From: Thoreauomyces humboldtii
Lineage: Eukaryota; Chytridiomycota; Chytridiomycetes; Spizellomycetales; Powellomycetaceae
Length of the DNA: 14,983 nucleotides
Reading direction: 5' to 3'
NCBI GenBank assembly: GCA_027596035.1
Contig: JADGJA010000562.1
Location: 1-14,983 of the forward strand
How positions within the stretch are numbered: position 1 is the stretch's first letter; every line of letters begins with the position of its first letter. The notes under the pieces were generated by a model that was given only the letters and a program-made list of their open reading frames with translations, was not told the origin of the DNA and made no database searches. The position numbers and the translations under genes are program-made. Positions 1 through 10,307 of the stretch are shown piece by piece.

Positions 1-1485
1 CCCTCCCCCAGGTGCTGGCGGGCCTCCACCACCACCTCCATTCTCTGCAGGTAAGGACCGCCGGAAATGCAACTGTACTGAAGCCGAACTAACTTTTTGG
101 CATGTTAAGGCGGCGGGGTCGACCTTCAATCCGCGCTCCAGAACGCGCTCAAAGGAAAGACTCTTCGTGCCACCGCGCCGTCTCCCGGTAAGAAGTATTC
201 GTCGTAATTCAGATGAAACTCATTTGCTAGTTCCTGACAATAATTACAGCGGCTGCGGCTGCGCCTGTCGAACTCTCAATGCAAGAACAGCTGATGGCCG
301 CCGTGCGGAATCGCAGCACCGTGAGAAAACCTCCTTCTGATATACCTGCTCCTTCACCAAAGCAAGCCGAACCAGAACCCGCTTCCATGCAAGATCAGTT
401 ACGCATGACGCTGCAAAGACGTGCCAATCGACGTAAGCGGTGTTTTGCCTTGGCGGTTGAATCATGGGGTTAACCGCTCTTCTCGGTCAGCCGCAATCGG
501 AGATCTCGAATCCCCGAAGCAGAAATCGGAACCCGTGATCGACTTCCAGTCACAGCTTCGGGGCGCTTTGAAAAGCAGACGTGAGTGGAAGGATTGCATC
601 TTCGCAACTTGTGAGCGTCACGTTAAAACTCTACTTCTATCAGCACCGGGAGGAGCTGTACTCGATCTCGAGAAGAAAGCCGACTCTGGCAACACAGGTA
701 AGCTGCTTACGCGTGCTATGAATTATCCCAGTCTCTTATTCCAGTGTTACCGTTGATGTGCAGATCCCACGCCATTGCGCGCCTCTGGAACTGTCCGTGA
801 TAAATGGAAGTCACTCGAAAAGTCCGGTTCATCAGGTTTGCATACTTGAAATTTTGGAAGTACTATCACGTCTCTTGCTCAGACAGATTAATCTGTAGGA
901 GTTTTCCCGGCGGTCGTCACATCCCCTACTCGCAAGCTTGGTGCGGTCACTCCAACCGCCCCGGTTACACCGGCCACGCCTGCCGCCGCAACGTTGACGC
1001 CGACTCCTTCATCCATCACCATTATCACTCCCATCACTCCAGAGACGGAAACCGTAAAGCACACATCTGAAGTCAGCGAGGCTACTCAAACGCCGGGACC
1101 TGCTGCCGAGGTTCACATAACACCTCGCTCCAAGGCCGCATCGGAAGTCAAACTGAACAAGCCAGTGGATGAAGAACCGGAAGGTAGGTTATTATAGCAG
1201 AGGCAGGGTGTGTTTTACCTTTCGCAAATATTTATCTGTATTGTTCTTTCAGCGGCGATGCCCGCCGCCCCGATGCTCCCACCGGCTCCCGGCATTCCTC
1301 CTGGAACCATCGTGACCGCGCTCGCAGACTATGAGGCTACGGGGGAGTCGCAGCTCAGCTTCTTGGCTGGAGAGACGTTCAAGGTCGTCAAGTGGGAGTA
1401 CGGGAACGGATGGGCATACGGGGAGAGTGCGGATGGAGTCAGAGCAGGCGTGTTCCCACAGACTTACGTGTCCATCGGAGGTTGA
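1..1485 (+). CDS. Proline-rich protein with WH2-like motif repeats and a C-terminal SH3 domain (5' partial)
   Basis: The fragment is the 3' part of a multi-exon gene; its start lies before the window. Exons read as 2-50 (frame), 110-187, 250-432, 491-580, 644-697, 764-835, 899-1183 and 1253-1485, with GT-AG introns of 58-69 nt, giving about 347 residues. Order seen: a poly-proline tract (PPPGAGGPPPPPPFSA); four short motifs resembling WH2 actin-binding repeats (LQSALQNALKGKTLRAT, MQEQLMAAVRNRSTVRKP, MQDQLRMTLQRR, FQSQLRGALKSR); a Thr/Pro-rich linker (exon 899-1183); and a closing SH3 domain of about 57 residues with ALADYE (ALYDY site), the GNGW tryptophan and GVFPQTYV. Proline tracts, WH2-like repeats and SH3 together are typical of actin-regulating adaptors, so a cytoskeletal or endocytic role is inferred. 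The WH2 assignment is weaker than the SH3: only the second copy aligns well with the verprolin/WASP pattern. All seven introns are phase 1. No ortholog is named. Confidence 0.75.
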
Positions 1486-1741
1486 AGAGTCTTGCTGTGC
1501 ATGGAGAGAGGTTTATGATACTGGAATCATTCGTTTCTATTGCTTACTATTCCCTTTGGTTCGGTCATCCCCCAGGGTGCTCGAACGTTTTGCTGCGCAG
1601 ACGGGGGTCGGGGTGGTGAGTCATTGAGCATCTGTCGAAAGGTTTGTACCTCACCGCCTTCACAACGCGAACCGCCTTCCCTCATTCGCTCATCTGGGAC
1701 TGACATCTCCTGTCAGCTATCTGCGATACCCTTTCGTCTCG
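1486..1741. other. Intergenic region between the SH3 gene and the debranching enzyme gene
   Basis: This stretch must hold the 3' end of the SH3 gene and the promoter of the debranching gene. No AATAAA signal and no clear TATA box are seen. A TGAGTCA heptamer at 1617-1623 matches the AP-1/Gcn4 consensus, but one short match in this length is weak evidence. Open frames here have no recognisable content. Confidence 0.5.
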
Positions 1742-4700
1742 ATGACGGTCACTTTCGTGCTTCGCTTAGGGGATGAAGGTTCCGCAGAGGGCCGAAAGCA
1801 GGTATAACAGTAACGTTCAGACGTGGTCTACCTTGGGTCTTGACGTGCTGCTCGATATACTAGTACGTTAGACTCCCTCCGCCACCTGAGCATCCGTACA
1901 ACCTGCGCTTTGTCATAACGGCAGGTTCCCTTGCGTCCAACAAGCCCGTTCTCTTTACGAACTACCCTGCCGAAGGGTAAGCAAAGTATCGCGGTGGCAT
2001 TGTTCGGAAAATTCTGATTCTGCTCGTAGAAGTGCATTCAAGCGGAACGCGTTCCGCTCTTTGATGTAAGTACTATTCGCTGTCTTTGCTGTGTTGTCTC
2101 GAACTAACTCCTTCTTAGATTTGAGTACGATGTCCTGAGTGACCCCACCCTCGACGTGCCGATCCTCGCACCTGGCGTCTTCCAGTATTACGTGGAGTAT
2201 CAGGATTGGGAGACCGGCTCCCGCGTTCGACAAGATGCAAAGGGGACCTTCGTAGTTGATCCTCGGTTGCTCCTGGCGGCTCCCAAGACTACCGGCTCGG
2301 AGAGGAAGTCTGACGCCGATGCTCACGAGCGGGCACTTGCGGATATGGAAACGATGCATCACTCCCAAACAACATCCGGGAAAACACTGCTGCCTTTGAA
2401 CGGCGTCTCGATGCTCACGGTCATACCAAAGTGGATGCCGACGCTATCTTCATGGCCTCAATACTTTGCAGCTTTTTCAAAGACGGGCTATAACATGGTG
2501 CACTTTGCTCCTCTCAACGCGCGAGGAATCTCGAATTCGCCGTATAGTATCTTCGATCAGCTGGCTCTGTCTGATGATCTGTTCGACGCTACTATCTCCG
2601 AAAGCGAGAAAGAGAAGGAGCTCAAGTCCTGCCTGGATAAGATCAGGATTGAGAACCGGATCCTGAGCGCTACGGATATCGTGTGGAATCATACCGCGTG
2701 CAACAGCTCGTGGTTGTTGGAGCACCCCGAAGCTGGCTACAACCTGGCAACGGCGCCGCATCTGCGATCAGCGTTGGAGATTGAAGATGCACTACTTGCG
2801 TTCTCGGCAGAAATTACCGAATCTATTGACAATGCGGAGCAATTAGAGACTATCTTGAACTCCGTGCGCACGAAGGTGCTGCCTAGCGTGAAGCTCTGGG
2901 AATTTTACGTGGTGAACGTCGAAGCAGCGCTGGCCGAAATGACTGCCGAGCTCTCTGTCTCGTCGAGAGAGGTCGAAAATCCTCCTAAAGAATCTTTCCG
3001 AGGGAAGACCGCCGCGGAACTGGTGGAGCTGCTTCGGTCGGCTGCTCTGATAGACAAAGTCGATGGAAACCGGTTTGCCAAGCTCATCGACGTGAAGAAG
3101 GCTGCGTCATTTCTCCAATTGCTGTCATCTGATCTTCCCACGCTGGAAGTTAAACTCGAGCGATACAAGCAGCTCCTAAATGACATTAACCTGATTTACT
3201 ACAAAGAGCACGACGAAGATTTGTCGACAATGCTCAATAATATCGCCTCCCGAGCCAAGTATCTGCGTGTTGAGCCGCATGGCCCACGACTAGGAAAATT
3301 GACGTCAAAGTGAGACGATTCATTCAGAGGCAGAGTCCTGGAGGTCGGGTTTCTAACTCCGTCCGCCTTCAGGAATCCTTTAGTAGATCTTTACTTTACT
3401 CGATTACCAAAGAATGAGATCACAAAAGGACGGCATCGCGATGAGCTGAGCTTGGCTAACAATGGCTGGATATGGAATGCCGACCCACTCGTCAACTTTG
3501 CTGCCGCGGAGTCCAAAGCGTACCTACGAAGAGAAGTTATCGCATGGGGCGACTGCGTGAAACTTCGATATGGAAACGAGCCGGTAGGTACGTGGCCGCT
3601 TACGTCGCTGGGCTCGGCCCCGGATTTTAATGACGGGTCTTTTCTGTCAGGAAGATTCACCTTGGCTCTGGAGTCACCAAATTGCGTATACGAAGAAGAT
3701 GGCAAGGCTCTTTGACGGTCTGCGCATCGACAACTGCCACTCCACGCCGCTCCATGTTGCTTCTGCACTTCTGGACGCCGCCCGCGAGGAAAACCCAGAT
3801 CTATACGTGTTTGCCGAACTGTTCACTGGCTCGGAAGAACAGGACATCATGTTCGTGGCTCAACTGGGCATCAATTCGCTGATACGGGAAGCCATGAACG
3901 CCGACAGTCCGAAAGAGCTCAGTCGACTTGTCCATCGACACGGAGGGCAGCCCGTGGGTAAGGTTTGCTCCCAACCTCGAACGCTATTGCGGTATGAGGT
4001 GATTGATATTATTGCTTGGCTTCCAGGATCTATGACACTTCCTCCAGAGAGCTTTCCGCTGAAAATGCTCGGGCTAGTGGCGTCCTCACCTGGAAGTCGT
4101 CCGGCCGAGCTCTCTGAAACGCTAGTGCAGCTGACAGGATCGAGTCCGCATGCACTCTTTATGGATTGGTACCAACTTATGCCTTCTGGGATGGCTGAAA
4201 AACTTCGCTGATTCTTTTATTCTTTGCTAGTACCCACGATAATGAAACGCCCCATCAAAGGCGGGCGGCCGTGGACACTCTCGCTAATGCAGCCATCGTC
4301 GCCATGTCCGATTGTGCGGTTGGAAGCGTGTTCGGTTATGACGAGATTGTCCCCAACTTGCTCGATCTTGTTAATGAGACCCGCAAGTACCCGGTTCCTG
4401 AGCACAAAGTTGGCATTCACGCTGCAAAATCAGTCCTATACAAGGCCCGGGCGAAAATGGCTGCCGATGGGTATGCGGAGGTTCACGTGAATCAAGAACA
4501 TGATGTAAGCGAAAGTTCGGAGTTGCAAAGCGTTCTGTGCAGGCTCATTCATACTTTCTGCGCAGTTCACTTCTATTCACCGGCTGAACCCTGTCACGCA
4601 CGAAGGTTATCTTCTTGTTGCTCGGTCTGCATTCAAAAAGCAAGATTCAACAAGTACGGTGGTTTTCTCTTGAGTCATCCCCGATCTACCCGTAACTTTC

Positions 4701-7631
4701 TCCGTTATCTGTAGAGCATGGCCCCATCAAGCTTTTGAATCAGAACGTGAAGCTCCTGGTATCTGCGGAGCTTACTATGGTTAACGAGCCCTCCGGCGAA
4801 GGAGGGTTGTCGATGCCATGTCAGCTTCCCAGCGTACCGGCGACTACCAGCAATCTCTCCCACGGTAGCGCCAATTCGGGAGCTACCGGGTATATTTCGT
4901 CACTACCATGCACGTTGTTTTTGTCGGACGACCTTTCCACTAAGAAAACTGGCACCACCGTGACAACAAACACAGTTGGGAAGGACGGTGACTTTGAGAC
5001 CGTTATCTCTATCGGCAACTTCCCTCCAGGATCTTTTGACTTGTACCGAACCTTTGTCTCCGAACCTCGTCAAAAGGAGACCTCGGGACTTTATCCCAGG
5101 TTATGGCGTCTTCTTGGAATCGAGAAAAAGGTGGCCGCCTACGAGATCATGCTGAAGCTCGGACACGACGTCATAGGTTCAGGTCATTGCTGGTACTCAG
5201 ACGACAAGGCTACAATGCCACCGGGCTTATGGGAGGCAACGAAGGATCTGAACACTACCGATCTCAACATTGCGCTGTACCGATGCGGAACCGAGGAAGA
5301 GGATACCATTGGCGACGGCGCGTACGATGTCCCAGGGTACGGCAAGCTTGTCTACTGTGGGCTGCAAGGTCTTGTCTCGGCATTGCAGCCTATCGCTCGG
5401 GAGAACAACCTTGGACATGCCATCTTTGGCAACCTGAGGAGCGGCACGTGGATTGCCGATTATATCTTCGGCCGCCTAGAGAAACATCTTCCGACTTACC
5501 CCCGTTTAGCCAAGCTGCGAGACTGGCTGCTGGAGCGCCTAAGTCTTGTTAAGCGTATGTCTGCCTCCTTCATCCCGAAGTACTACTGCTTCGTCGTGTT
5601 TTCCGCCTATCACGCGTTAATTAGGCGTGCACTATCGAAAAGCAAGTCATCCAAAGAGACCGCTTTTGACAGACCAAAATCATCTTTAGAAGCTTTGCAA
5701 GATGCGTGCAGTTTGATGACGTTTCAACTGTACGGACGCGTTCAGTCGACGGGTTTAGTGCCAGCAACCTATCCCCTCGAACCTCTTCTTGCGCGCGCAA
5801 GACCTGATGGTGTCGACCGCGAGCGAACCCCTGCGCTTGCAGCCGGGCTGCCTCACTTCGCGTCGCAGTATATGCGATGCTGGGGTCGCGACATATTCAT
5901 CTCACTGCCTGGCTGCTTTTTGCAATCCGGGGACTTCGAGGCGGCGCGTGCCCATCTCATCGCGTTCGGGTCGACCCTCCGCCACGGTCTCATTCCCAAC
6001 CTTCTTGATCAAGGCATCGGTCCTCGTTACAATGCCCGCGATGCCGCCTGGTGGTGGCTTTACGGCGTGACGCAGTACTGTCGGTCCAGTCCCGAGGGGT
6101 ATGCGTTCCTGGGTGTGCAAGTCGCGCGTCGTTTCATCCCGAAGAAACGATACAGGAACCCAGACTATCTGGCTGCCACGGAAGACGAGGACGACGGCGC
6201 CGGAGACACGTACTGCGCTTTCGATGACGCTTCCTCGGCGTTCATGCACAAGAGCACCATTGCGCAGCTTTGCCATGAAATCATGGAGCGGCACGCGCAC
6301 GGTCAGCGGTTCCGCGAGCACAATGCCGGGCCACGCCTAGACCATGCTATGCGAAGCGAAGGCTTCGATCTCCATATCGGAGTGGACTGGAGGAACGGAC
6401 TTGTCGAGGGCGGAAATCGTTGGAACTGCGGGACGTGGATGGACAAGATGGGCGATTCTGAAAAGGCTCGGACCAAGGGCGTCCCTGCCACCCCAAGAGA
6501 TGGAGCTGCTGTCGAAATCGTTGGTTTGACCAAATCGGCGCTGCGATGGATAGTAGACGATGTTCTGGGCAAGGGCCTTGGCGCTGAGTGGTGGAAGTGG
6601 GACGCCGTACAGATCAAAGGTGGTCACAAGATCCCGCGGGTTCATGTCATGCCTCGTTCCTGTGCTAACCTTGGAACTCGTGCTTAGATTCAGATGGCAA
6701 CCCCAAGAACGTAACTTACGCCGAGTGGAACACCCTTCTGCAAATATCGTTCGAAAAATACTTCTATATCCCAATAGGTATGTGGATTGTACCGGAAGGA
6801 TTCTCCTTGTTATTTTACTCATGGTACCTTCCGCGCAGAACCACGGGAAGATGCCTCTCATGCTGTTGGTGACCCAAAGCTCATACACCGGCGAGGAATC
6901 TACAAGGACACTGTTGGAGCCTCCCTTGACTTTATGAGCTTCCAACTGCGTCCTAATATATGCATGGCTATGGTTGTGGTGAGTGAGGACATCGAGTTTT
7001 GCTCTCAGTCGATTAGATCTCTGACGCATTCTACCTCCTACCAGGCTCCTGAGCTCTTCGACCCCGATCACGCTCGGACTGCGCTTGATATCGTCAAAAC
7101 GTCCCTGGTTGGCCCTCTTGGTACGTCTTGGTACGGGAATCATTTATGAACCCAGGGCTAACAATCGACTGAATTGCAGGCATCAAAACCCTCGATCCCG
7201 ACGATTGGGCGTATCGAGGCGTTTACGACAATGCGAACGACGGAGAAGACGCAGCCATCGCGCATGGTTTCAACTACCACCAAGGTCCGGAATGGGTGTA
7301 TCCGCTCGGCTTCTTCCTCAGGGCGTATTTGTACTTCTTCGCAAGGGCCCCAGGCCATGACCCGACCAAGGTAAATAAAGTATTTGACGGACCACCTCTT
7401 GAATGAAAGCTGATTCTTTTCCCGCAGATTGATGAGGTCTATCTGTATATTCAGCGTGTGCTCTTGCGTCACAAGGAGCACATCCTAGATGGCTCGAAGA
7501 GTCCATATGCTGGCCTTCCTGAGCTTACGAATGCCGAGGGTGCCTTCTGCTCTGGTAGCTGTCCGACGCAAGCGTGGAGCGGCGCTGTCATGGTCGAGCT
7601 GATTTCGGATCTCCTCGATGGTGCACACTGA
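1742..7631 (+). CDS. GDB1: Glycogen debranching enzyme (4-alpha-glucanotransferase / amylo-alpha-1,6-glucosidase)
   Basis: Cytosolic bifunctional enzyme of glycogen breakdown: it moves a maltosyl/maltotriosyl stub from a branch, then hydrolyses the remaining alpha-1,6 glucose. Exons: 1742-1801, 1864-1976, 2030-2065, 2119-3309, 3373-3583, 3651-3957, 4027-4168, 4231-4504, 4566-4653, 4715-6619, 6688-6777, 6839-6978, 7045-7120, 7180-7370, 7428-7631; the sum is 5028 nt, 1675 residues. The start is chosen because [14 protein letters not shown] and then [16 protein letters not shown] match the family N-terminus. The N-half shows the alpha-amylase-like regions: DIVWNH (near residue 256), RIDNCHS (D564, nucleophile position), FAELFTG (E593, acid/base) and FMDCTHDNE (D690). 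D564 to E593 is 29 residues, as in human and yeast enzymes. The C-half (GH133-like) has CWGRDIFI (D1200) and HQGPEW (E1582), plus [14 protein letters not shown] and [19 protein letters not shown]. The protein is longer than the usual ~1530, partly through a Ser/Thr/Gly-rich stretch near residues 836-899. The intron around 4654-4714 could also be 4659-4716. Identity is essentially certain. Confidence 0.97.
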
Positions 7632-7710
7632 ACGCTATTGTTGTAAAACAACAGCAGTACTAGACCAATTCGCCGTACTGGACCTCCTTTGTAGCAGCGC
7701 AGTCAACCAA

Positions 7711-7716
7711 AATAAA
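7711..7716 (+). terminator. Putative AATAAA polyadenylation signal of the debranching enzyme gene
   Basis: A canonical AATAAA hexamer lies 80 nt after the debranching enzyme stop codon and 105 nt before the next start codon, a sensible place for 3' end formation. Fungal poly(A) signals are loose, so this rests on position and match only. Confidence 0.45.
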
Positions 7717-7820
7717 TAATTGTCCGAACGGCTGGACAAAGAAATCAGCGCCGTGAGCGGCGTACTTTATCATGGAGGCTTTTAAGATATTTTCCAGCAA
7801 CATTCTCGTGAGCCAAACGT

Positions 7821-9734
7821 ATGGCAGATCAGGGCTGCTTCGACGAAGTTGTCCACTATCATGATTCACCACTGGGGCAATACTTTGAATGTAGGTCTAT
7901 GGATTCCTGTTGTCTTTCTGATCCCCACTTGGAGCTCAATTCCAAATGTTCCACCGTCATAGCGCTTGATGAGCCTGAACTTGGCACAGCGCCAGTACTT
8001 GCGGAGCCGAATACCCTACCAACAAAATCATGGACAAGTTTCTGCGCTTATTGGGGCCAGCTGACCGCGGTCAGTTTTGCGGCTGCAAGTCTCAAGCTTG
8101 CCGTCGTATGCTGACATGGTGAACGCTTTTTCAAATCTTTGTTAGTCCACGCAAAAACTCTGCGCCGCCTGCCTTGGGGAATCATCATCTCCCGACGTCG
8201 TGGGTCGTGCCTTCGAGAAGCTTATCTATGAAGCTTTGCTGGGTCCAACTAGAAAAGACCGCAGAGGAGGGCAGCACATCACTTCTAGATTTCCTGCGGG
8301 CTTTCCAATTGCACTATGGCCGCTGGGTGCTGCTGCTGCAAGCCTTATTATGTGGCTGGTTTCTTCGACCATCCACTATGCCGTCTCGTTGTTCATCCTT
8401 CCGGGGGTTTACGTTGTACATCGCGGACATACACGATCCGTACGAGAGCGTCAACCTTTGGATGCTTTGTCGCGGTATCTTTCAATCGCCCAAACTTACG
8501 ACCTCGCAGTGAGAGACGGTCTTCGAATCATCCAAGAGGTGGAACTTGTTTCGCACGGATATCGTCTCAGCACCGTTTTGGCCCCGAACACATTCATCGA
8601 AAGAAATATCAGAGAGCGGCGGTGCAATACTCTTCGTAGCGCATTGCAAGAATCGCTCTCAATCACAAAGCAGGCGCAGATGGATGGACTCGTTCGTTTG
8701 CAGCGGGAATTTGCTGAAGCCTTGCAAAACATGGATGACCTAGTACCTGCCGAGGATTCAAGATCGTTGGCTGCATTGAAAAATTCATGGAACGATGTCA
8801 AGCAGCTCCACGTGAACCTGCTGACTGTACTGCTAGTGCTTGTTCCGCGCATCAGTGCATCATCAGACGCTTGGGGGCCCATCTCGGCAATCCTGGATAG
8901 CGTTGCGCAAGCGCTCGACAGTGGATGTTTTGTCGTTCGACAAATCTCGGAAGCGGAGCTGGGTGAGCCGAAGCTGAGATTCCACATCGCTTCCTGATCT
9001 TGTTAACGCGTGCTGTTTAGCTATTCAGCCGGAACCGGGGCCTATAGAATCTCATCGCATGTACGAACCACATCAACTCCAGTTTCTGGCCAGCGCCGAT
9101 GCCCTCCAACATCAACTTCAAGAAATCAAAACAAAAGTCCTCATATGCGCACAAGATATCAAGAGTCCTGCAGTGTCGGATACGTCTGATATGAGGCCCG
9201 TGATACGAAACTTCGACATCATCGAGCAGGATATCTCGACCCTTCTTGCGTCTTACCGAATCTCTCGTGACTTGTTGCTCGCATCACAAGATCCTGTGAG
9301 CACGCAAGCTGAATCTCTCGAAGCGAGCGAAGAAGTGGCTGACGATTGCGCAAGTGAGGATGCGGAGGCAACACACGACAGTCTCGAGGCAGACATGAAA
9401 CTTGCAGAAGGTCCCGAGGCCGTGTACGAAGACTATTCAGAAGATGTGATTCGCCCTTCCTCGGTAAGTTTGGTTCAAGCAAGCGCATGCGTACCGTGAG
9501 TCAATGTTTGATAAATTTCGCTTACAGAAATTATCGCGGGCGGAGCGCATGGAGATACAGAAGCAAAAGCGCACAGTCGAAGTCAGTCGAGGGCAAGTCA
9601 GAAGACGGAGTTGCACGTCTCGGAACTGATGTTGATTACTTTGCCAGATCGTACGAAAGTCGGAGCGCCTCAACCAGGAGACATTGTTATCGGAGCTCAA
9701 AAATGTTCTCCAGCTGCGCGTTTCCACGGACTGA
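7821..9734 (+). CDS. Vezatin/Inp2-type membrane protein (putative myosin-binding)
   Basis: Proposed exons are 7821-8105, 8146-8962, 9021-9463, 9528-9596 and 9648-9734, giving 566 residues. The N-terminus VVHYHDSPLGQYFE resembles the start of fungal vezatin-like proteins. Residues ~149-187 form a long hydrophobic hairpin (LWPLGAAAASLIMWLVSS, then SLFILPGVYVVH). It is followed by the best family signature: ALSRYLSIAQTYDL, IIQEVELVSHGYRLS, then FIERNIRERRCNTLR. The tail has an acidic stretch, KLSRAERMEIQKQKR and ELKNVLQLRVSTD at the end. In this family (animal vezatin at junctions; yeast Inp2, the peroxisomal receptor for myosin V) the region after the hairpin binds myosin, so a membrane-to-myosin tether is inferred; which membrane is unknown. 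Two splice sites are uncertain. The first intron is only 40 nt if the donor is GTATGC at 8106; a GTCAGT donor at 8070 would give 76 nt and remove the SFAAASLKLAVV segment. The fourth donor is GTCAGA (9597) or GTCAGT (9582). All choices keep frame. Confidence 0.8.
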
Positions 9735-10084
9735 GTTATCCCGCGCCGAGAATTCCAGTCTCGTCCTCCAAATCAGCCATTCATTTGCGTGTCAAGCGGG
9801 CTCGCCGTTCCTTTCAAGCCATTCCCGGCATGCAGTTATCGATTTCATCTTAGCCAGAGCACAAGGCTCAAATGGGCCAAGGCACAGTGCTATTGGGATG
9901 TGGGCGCTTGGATCCTTTGGGAATCCTGGAACAGCAAGGCTACCGATTCAAACTTTCTATCCGCCTGACTGCGATGCCCTTTCGATACGGATGTGATTGA
10001 AACTGGGTAATGGGTTTTCGTGTTGGCCACGCACACGTGCCATCCCTCGTGTAGCCCGGTCTCATTGACTTCTGTAAGGCTCCC

Positions 10085-10091
10085 TATATAT
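10085..10091 (+). promoter_or_regulatory. TATA-like element upstream of IFT27
   Basis: TATATAT lies in an otherwise GC-balanced context, about 245 bases before the IFT27 start codon. It would fit a core promoter with a long leader, or an independent short transcript starting near 10115. Position and composition are the only support. Confidence 0.25.
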
Positions 10092-10192
10092 TCACCCCCA
10101 AAACCGGGACCCCGGAGCAGCCCCAGTCAGCTTCTCCTGCGGCTATAACAAAGTAGACTTAGAATCATCCATGCAACTACTAGTCCGAATCA

Positions 10193-10216
10193 AAGCTCGA
10201 TATTCTTTCGAGCCTT
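10193..10216. repeat. Inverted repeat (AAGCTCGA / TCGAGC-c-TT)
   Basis: The left arm AAGCTCGA (10193-10200) pairs with TCGAGC (10208-10213) plus TT (10215-10216) across a 7-nt spacer TATTCTT; a single extra C at 10214 interrupts the right arm. The inner six base pairs are perfect. It lies about 120 bases before the IFT27 start and just before a second near-palindrome, so a protein-binding role is possible. Confidence 0.5.
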
Positions 10217-10231
10217 GCTCGGGGCGTGACA

Positions 10232-10254
10232 AACTAGGGCTTGCAACCCTAGTT
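10232..10254. repeat. Near-perfect 22-bp palindrome with one inserted base
   Basis: AACTAGGG (10232-10239) and CCCTAGTT (10247-10254) are exact reverse complements flanking C plus TTGCAA. TTGCAA is itself palindromic, so leaving out the single C at 10240 makes the whole 22 bases a perfect palindrome. It sits about 80 bases before the IFT27 start codon, where a dimeric transcription factor could bind. Confidence 0.7.
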
Positions 10255-10279
10255 GACGCGAGCGCGCGTAGTTGACGCG
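10251..10279 (+). repeat. Spaced direct repeat AGTTGACGCG x2
   Basis: AGTTGACGCG occurs at 10251-10260 and again at 10270-10279, 19 bases apart start to start and separated by AGCGCGCGT. The first copy overlaps the end of the palindrome at 10232-10254. Such paired sites upstream of a gene often mark factor binding; no known factor is claimed. Confidence 0.65.
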
Positions 10280-10307
10280 TTCGCCGCATAGTCAGTTCAC
10301 CTTACTT

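Noticed and set aside
804..1070. Open frame of 88 codons with a His-rich end
   Set aside because: It lies in another frame over the Thr/Pro-rich exon of the SH3 gene and crosses an intron; the His-rich end comes from the CATCAC-type Thr/Ile codons read out of frame.
3310..3372. Apparent stop and frame break in the debranching enzyme
   Set aside because: The in-frame TGA is part of a GTGAGA intron donor; removing 3310-3372 joins GKLTSK to [14 protein letters not shown] as expected for the family. The other frame changes in this gene are likewise introns, so it is not a pseudogene.
6337..7143. Long antisense open frame (268 codons) over the debranching enzyme
   Set aside because: It mirrors the highly conserved GH133-like exons, crosses three of their introns, and encodes no recognisable protein.
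9487..9996. Open frame of 169 codons after the vezatin-like exons
   Set aside because: It runs out of frame through the exons at 9528-9734 and then into the 3' region; it shows no family features and is Ser/Arg-rich as chance frames here are.
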